This document shows positions 60,970 to 64,000 of a stretch of 64,000 nt of DNA, in pieces. Each line of letters opens with the position of its first letter. Positions within the stretch are counted from its first letter, which is position 1. The notes beneath the pieces are model-generated. The model searched no databases. It saw only the letters and a list, made by a program, of their open reading frames with translations, and was not told the origin of the DNA. Source of the DNA: Streptomyces sp. L2 (GTDB lineage: Bacteria; Actinomycetota; Actinomycetes; Streptomycetales; Streptomycetaceae); the NCBI RefSeq assembly GCF_004124325.1, contig NZ_QBDT01000001.1, forward strand, positions 4,402,001 through 4,466,000. The letters are read 5' to 3'. A program made the translations under genes and the position numbers.

Positions 60970-61812
60970 ATGAGCGACGACACCCGCAGCGAGCTGTACG
61001 CCGACCTGGCCGCCGTCGGCCCGTACGGCGTCCGCCCCGGACACGCCCTGATCACCCTGGTCGAACCGCACCCGGGCCACGAGTACGCGTACAACCGCTG
61101 GTACGAGGACGACCACTACTACGCCGGCGCGATGGCCATGCCCTGGATGTACGCCGGCCGCCGCTGGGTCGCCACCCGCGAACTCCAGCTCCTGCGCTAC
61201 CCGGAGAAGTCCGCGGTCGCCCAGCCCGTCACGACCGGCTGCTACCTCTCCACGTACTGGATCACCGCCGGCCGCTACGACGACCACATGAAGTGGACGG
61301 TGGCCATCAACAAGCGCCTCAACCGGGACGCCCGCGTCTACCACGATCGCACCCACGTCTTCACCGCGTTCCAGGACCACGCGCTGACCGTCTACCGCGA
61401 CGGCGCGGCCGGCCCCCGGGACAACCACGCCCTCGACCACCCCTACGCGGGCCTGGTGCTGGAGGTCGTCGACACCGAGTCCGCCGAGCAGCGCGACCGG
61501 CTCCTGCGGTGGCTGCACACCCGCCACCTCCCGGCGCGCCTGGCGGGCTCCCCGGCTGCCATGGCGACCGTCTTCCGCCCCACCCCCCTGCCCGGCGACC
61601 GCATGACCTACGTCAAACAGGTCGAGGGCGTCGGCACCCGGCTGACCCTGCTGTGGTTCCTGGAGAGCGACCCGAGGGAGTGCTGGGAGGAGCACTTCAC
61701 CGGCCTGGACGGCGAGCTGGCCGCCACCGGCCTCGGCACGCTCCAGCTCATGGCCCCGTTCGTCCCGACCGTCCCGGGCACGGACCGGTACGTGACGGAG
61801 CTGCGCGGCTGA
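60970..61812 (+). CDS. Conserved protein with dimeric alpha/beta-barrel (EthD-like) pattern
   Basis: 280 residues. The opening ALITLVEPHPGHEYAYNRWYEDDHYY resembles the N-W-Y-x2-H motif of ferredoxin-like EthD/Dabb proteins, and a second similar half follows (about 150-270, AGLVLEVVDTESAEQRDRLL), suggesting an internal duplication. GGAAAGGGG ribosome site after operator 14. I do not recognise a specific function. Its place in the regulon implies an accessory or substrate-handling role. Confidence 0.7.
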   Translation: MSDDTRSELYADLAAVGPYGVRPGHALITLVEPHPGHEYAYNRWYEDDHYYAGAMAMPWMYAGRRWVATRELQLLRYPEKSAVAQPVTTGCYLSTYWITAGRYDDHMKWTVAINKRLNRDARVYHDRTHVFTAFQDHALTVYRDGAAGPRDNHALDHPYAGLVLEVVDTESAEQRDRLLRWLHTRHLPARLAGSPAAMATVFRPTPLPGDRMTYVKQVEGVGTRLTLLWFLESDPRECWEEHFTGLDGELAATGLGTLQLMAPFVPTVPGTDRYVTELRG

Positions 61813-61837
61813 GCCGCGCGGCTCGGAGCGGATCCTG

Positions 61838-63811
61838 CTACTTCAGCTCGTCGGGACACGGTGTGCCCCGGTGCAGCTGGTACGGCGCGGCCAGCCGGTA
61901 CGTCCCCGCCTTCGGCGCGAGCAGCATCGTCCACTTGTCGCCCTTGGCGTCCTCGGGCGTCTCGGCCAGACATCCGTTGACGTTGACGTACGTGTTCCCC
62001 TGCACCCGCTGCGGCGGCTTCAGGCTCTTGCCGTGCTCGTCGACGATGCTGAGCCACGGCGAGTACGGGATCCGGATCAGGATCCGCCCCGGCTTGCGCA
62101 CGTCCAGTGTCATCTCGCCCTGCTCGGCCCGGTCCACCACCGTGTCGGGCTCGGCGAGCGGCGTCGGGTCGGTCACCTGGAACAGCTGCCAGTTGGCGTC
62201 GCCCCAGACCTGCTTCAGATACGGCATCCCGCGCTGCACCAGCGCCCGCTCGCGCTGGGCGCCGGTCGGGTCCGGCTCGCCCTTGGGCAGCACCACGAAG
62301 TGCACGGCCCAGCGCTGGAGCCACTCGTGGTAGTTCGCCGAGTTGAGGGTGTCGTCGTAGAAGAGGGGGTTGCGCTCCATGTCGGCCTGCCGGTTCCAGC
62401 CGCGGGCCAGGTTGACGTACGGCGCGAGCGCGGAGGCCTCGCGGTGCGAGCGCGCCGGGACCACCTCGACGCGCCCCCGCTCGGCGCCGCTCTTCTGCAG
62501 CTCGTGGACCAGCGGTGCCAGCTCCCGGGCCCAGGAGGCGGCCGGGGCGGAGTGGATGATGTCGTCGACGGACTTCACGCCGATCCAGCCGACGAAGCCC
62601 CAGAAGGCCAGCACGGCCACGTACCACTTGCGCGAGCGCGGCACCGTGTACGGCAGCACCGCGATCAGCGTCGCGCCCGCGAACAGCATCGGCAGCCGGG
62701 AGATGTTCGTGCCGATCTGGGAGCTGATCAGCCACACCAGGACGACGCCCACGCTGTAGACGGCGGCCGTCCACCGTACGGTGACCCATTCCTTCGGTAC
62801 GAGGAACAGGCACAGCAGGCCGTACAGCAGCGGCAGGATCACCGAGCCGATCGTCATCGGCTGGGTGCCCGAGAACGGGAACAGCCACCACGACACGGCG
62901 ACCACCGCAGCCGGGGCGAGACCCAGCGACCATGCGCCCGGCCGTCGCTTCTGCAGGAACAGGGCCACCGCGACCAGACCCACGAACAGCCCCGCGACCG
63001 GCGAGGCCATGGTGGCGAGCGCGGCCAGCGGGGCGGCGACCAGGCCCTTCGCCCAGCGCTTGTACCGCCACCGGTGCGGCCAGCAGAACACGGCGGCGAC
63101 CGAGCCGAGGGCGAACATCGTGCCCAGGCCGAAGGTCACACGGCCGGACAGGGCGTTGCAGAGGAAGCCGAAGACGCCGGCGAGCGAGGCCCACAGGGGG
63201 TTCTTCACCGGTCGGCAGCGGATCAGGATCAGCGTCAGCAGGCCCGCCGAGACGGTCCCGGCGATCATCATCGTCGTACGGACACCGAGGAGCGACATCA
63301 GGTACGGGGAGACGACGCTGTACGACACCGGGTGCATGCCGCCGTACCAGGCGAGGTTGTACGCCGAGTCCGGGTGCCGGCCGACGAACTCCGCCCAGGC
63401 GTCCTGGGCGGCGAGGTCCCCGCCGCTGTTCGCGAACGTGAAGAACCAGACGATGTGCAGGACGCCCGACAGGGCGGTGACGGACAGCGCGGGGTGCACC
63501 AGCATCCGGCGGCGGAGGGGTTCGAGGGCGGCGAGGAACCGGGCACGCCTGCCCGGGCCCGGACGGGCGCCGTCCCCGGCGCCGGCGGTGACGCCTGCCG
63601 TGGCGGTCGGCGTGGCGCCGGGCCGGTCGGCGGTCCGGACCGTGGTCTGATGCGTGGTCCGGGCCGTGGTCCGGTCCGTGGTCCGGTTCTCGGCCGTGCG
63701 GGCGCCTGTGCCCGCGTCCCTGTCCGCGTCAGGCGCGGACAGGCTTATTCGCGGGCCGGATCCCGGGCCCGGTTCGGCGTCGTCGGCGCGTGTCGGCTCC
63801 GCTGTGGCCAC
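61838..63811 (-). CDS. Large integral membrane protein, GT-C/arabinosyltransferase-like layout
   Basis: 657 residues. A disordered Thr/Arg/Pro-rich N-terminus (about 1-110), then about 10-11 membrane helices (110-440), then a C-terminal soluble domain (440-657; PLVHELQKSGAERGRVEVVP and IRIPYSPWLSIVDEHGKSLK). The helix count with a long C-terminal extracellular domain recalls GT-C glycosyltransferases or YfhO-type proteins, though pipelines may call it a transporter. GTG 63811 has GGGGAG 10 bases upstream; longer starts are possible. Not linked to an operator. The last 189 bases of the window show no gene. Confidence 0.62.
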   Translation of the reverse strand: MATAEPTRADDAEPGPGSGPRISLSAPDADRDAGTGARTAENRTTDRTTARTTHQTTVRTADRPGATPTATAGVTAGAGDGARPGPGRRARFLAALEPLRRRMLVHPALSVTALSGVLHIVWFFTFANSGGDLAAQDAWAEFVGRHPDSAYNLAWYGGMHPVSYSVVSPYLMSLLGVRTTMMIAGTVSAGLLTLILIRCRPVKNPLWASLAGVFGFLCNALSGRVTFGLGTMFALGSVAAVFCWPHRWRYKRWAKGLVAAPLAALATMASPVAGLFVGLVAVALFLQKRRPGAWSLGLAPAAVVAVSWWLFPFSGTQPMTIGSVILPLLYGLLCLFLVPKEWVTVRWTAAVYSVGVVLVWLISSQIGTNISRLPMLFAGATLIAVLPYTVPRSRKWYVAVLAFWGFVGWIGVKSVDDIIHSAPAASWARELAPLVHELQKSGAERGRVEVVPARSHREASALAPYVNLARGWNRQADMERNPLFYDDTLNSANYHEWLQRWAVHFVVLPKGEPDPTGAQRERALVQRGMPYLKQVWGDANWQLFQVTDPTPLAEPDTVVDRAEQGEMTLDVRKPGRILIRIPYSPWLSIVDEHGKSLKPPQRVQGNTYVNVNGCLAETPEDAKGDKWTMLLAPKAGTYRLAAPYQLHRGTPCPDELK

Positions 63812-64000
63812 CTGAAGGCACTCCCCGTGTCCCGTCTTCTGTTCTCGGCCGGGTTCCTCGGTGTTCCCGGCCGCTTCATGTCCAGTTCGCGGCCCTGTCC
63901 CCCCGACCGGCGAGCTGCCCCGATTCGTGACGCTAGCACGCACCCCGCCGCGGGGCTCCGTCGGCGGGGTGCGGTGGGGGCGGACCGGGCGGTCAGCCCA

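Overview
This window is a 64 kb piece of a high-GC actinomycete chromosome, almost certainly Streptomyces. It carries the afsK, afsS and afsR antibiotic regulators, an fbiC (F420 cofactor) gene, STAS and ATPase regulators of the anti-sigma type, many GTG starts with 4-base GTGA/ATGA overlaps, and several dispersed repeats of the kind common in Streptomyces. No rRNA, tRNA or CRISPR array was seen.

The main content is a catabolic gene set spread over about 56 kb (4.9-61.8 kb). It comprises two acyl-CoA ligases, an NDP-forming acyl-CoA synthetase, four acyl-CoA dehydrogenases (ACADs), two enoyl-CoA hydratases, three SDRs, an alcohol and an aldehyde dehydrogenase, two thiolase-like proteins each with a DUF35 partner gene, two closely related amidohydrolases, a cyclase-family hydrolase, an N-acyl-D-amino-acid-deacylase-type amidohydrolase, an FMO-type monooxygenase, a flavin reductase and four probable F420-dependent enzymes. 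Most of these genes sit in divergent pairs or short operons, and the promoter gaps carry one shared palindrome, consensus ATCTGACGGNNCGTCAGAT (core TGAC-N5-GTCA). I find 13 such sites at 11 promoter regions. This looks like one regulon, possibly controlled by a TetR-type repressor; a TetR gene lies in the middle of the window at 31.4-32.1 kb. The substrate is unknown. The enzyme types recall actinobacterial degradation of sterol side chains or alicyclic acids (heteromeric ACADs, DUF35/thiolase-like aldolases, a FadD3-like ligase), but no steroid-ring enzymes are present.

Layout: 0-4.6 kb, ECF sigma/anti-sigma pair, STAS protein, secreted beta-propeller protein. 4.9-9.9 kb, ligase and the divergent amidohydrolase-ACAD-ACAD operon. 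10.2-10.9 kb, ATPase regulator. 11.1-15.6 kb, cyclase and the divergent SDR-ACAD-alcohol dehydrogenase operon. 15.6-18.4 kb, AraC-type regulator, MFS transporter and a 24-bp minisatellite. 18.4-29.9 kb, flavin reductase, PPOX protein, hydratase, synthetase, FMO, DoxX, DUF35, thiolase-like, ACAD and Ddn-like genes. 29.9-32.1 kb, MITE, LysE/Lrp pair, TetR. 32.2-36.5 kb, probable KbpA-like VOC protein with a repeat-built N-terminus, AfsK kinase, secreted His/Asp-rich protein. 36.6-40.6 kb, second hydratase-DUF35-thiolase operon and FadD3-like ligase. 40.7-45.1 kb, repeats, a truncated AbiEi-like gene, afsS and afsR. 45.3-52.9 kb, two catabolic operons with both LLM oxidoreductases. 53-58.1 kb, fbiC, a degenerate YkuD-like protein, DUF2165 and an ADP-ribosylglycohydrolase-like pseudoenzyme. 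58.4-63.8 kb, sodium/solute symporter, the last operator-linked divergent pair (SDR and a conserved unknown), and a large membrane protein.

The pattern fits a peripheral carbon-catabolism regulon interleaved with the AfsK-AfsR-AfsS cascade. Two additions stand out: heavy use of F420-dependent enzymes near fbiC, and frequent repeat insertions, one of them read in frame inside an ACAD gene.
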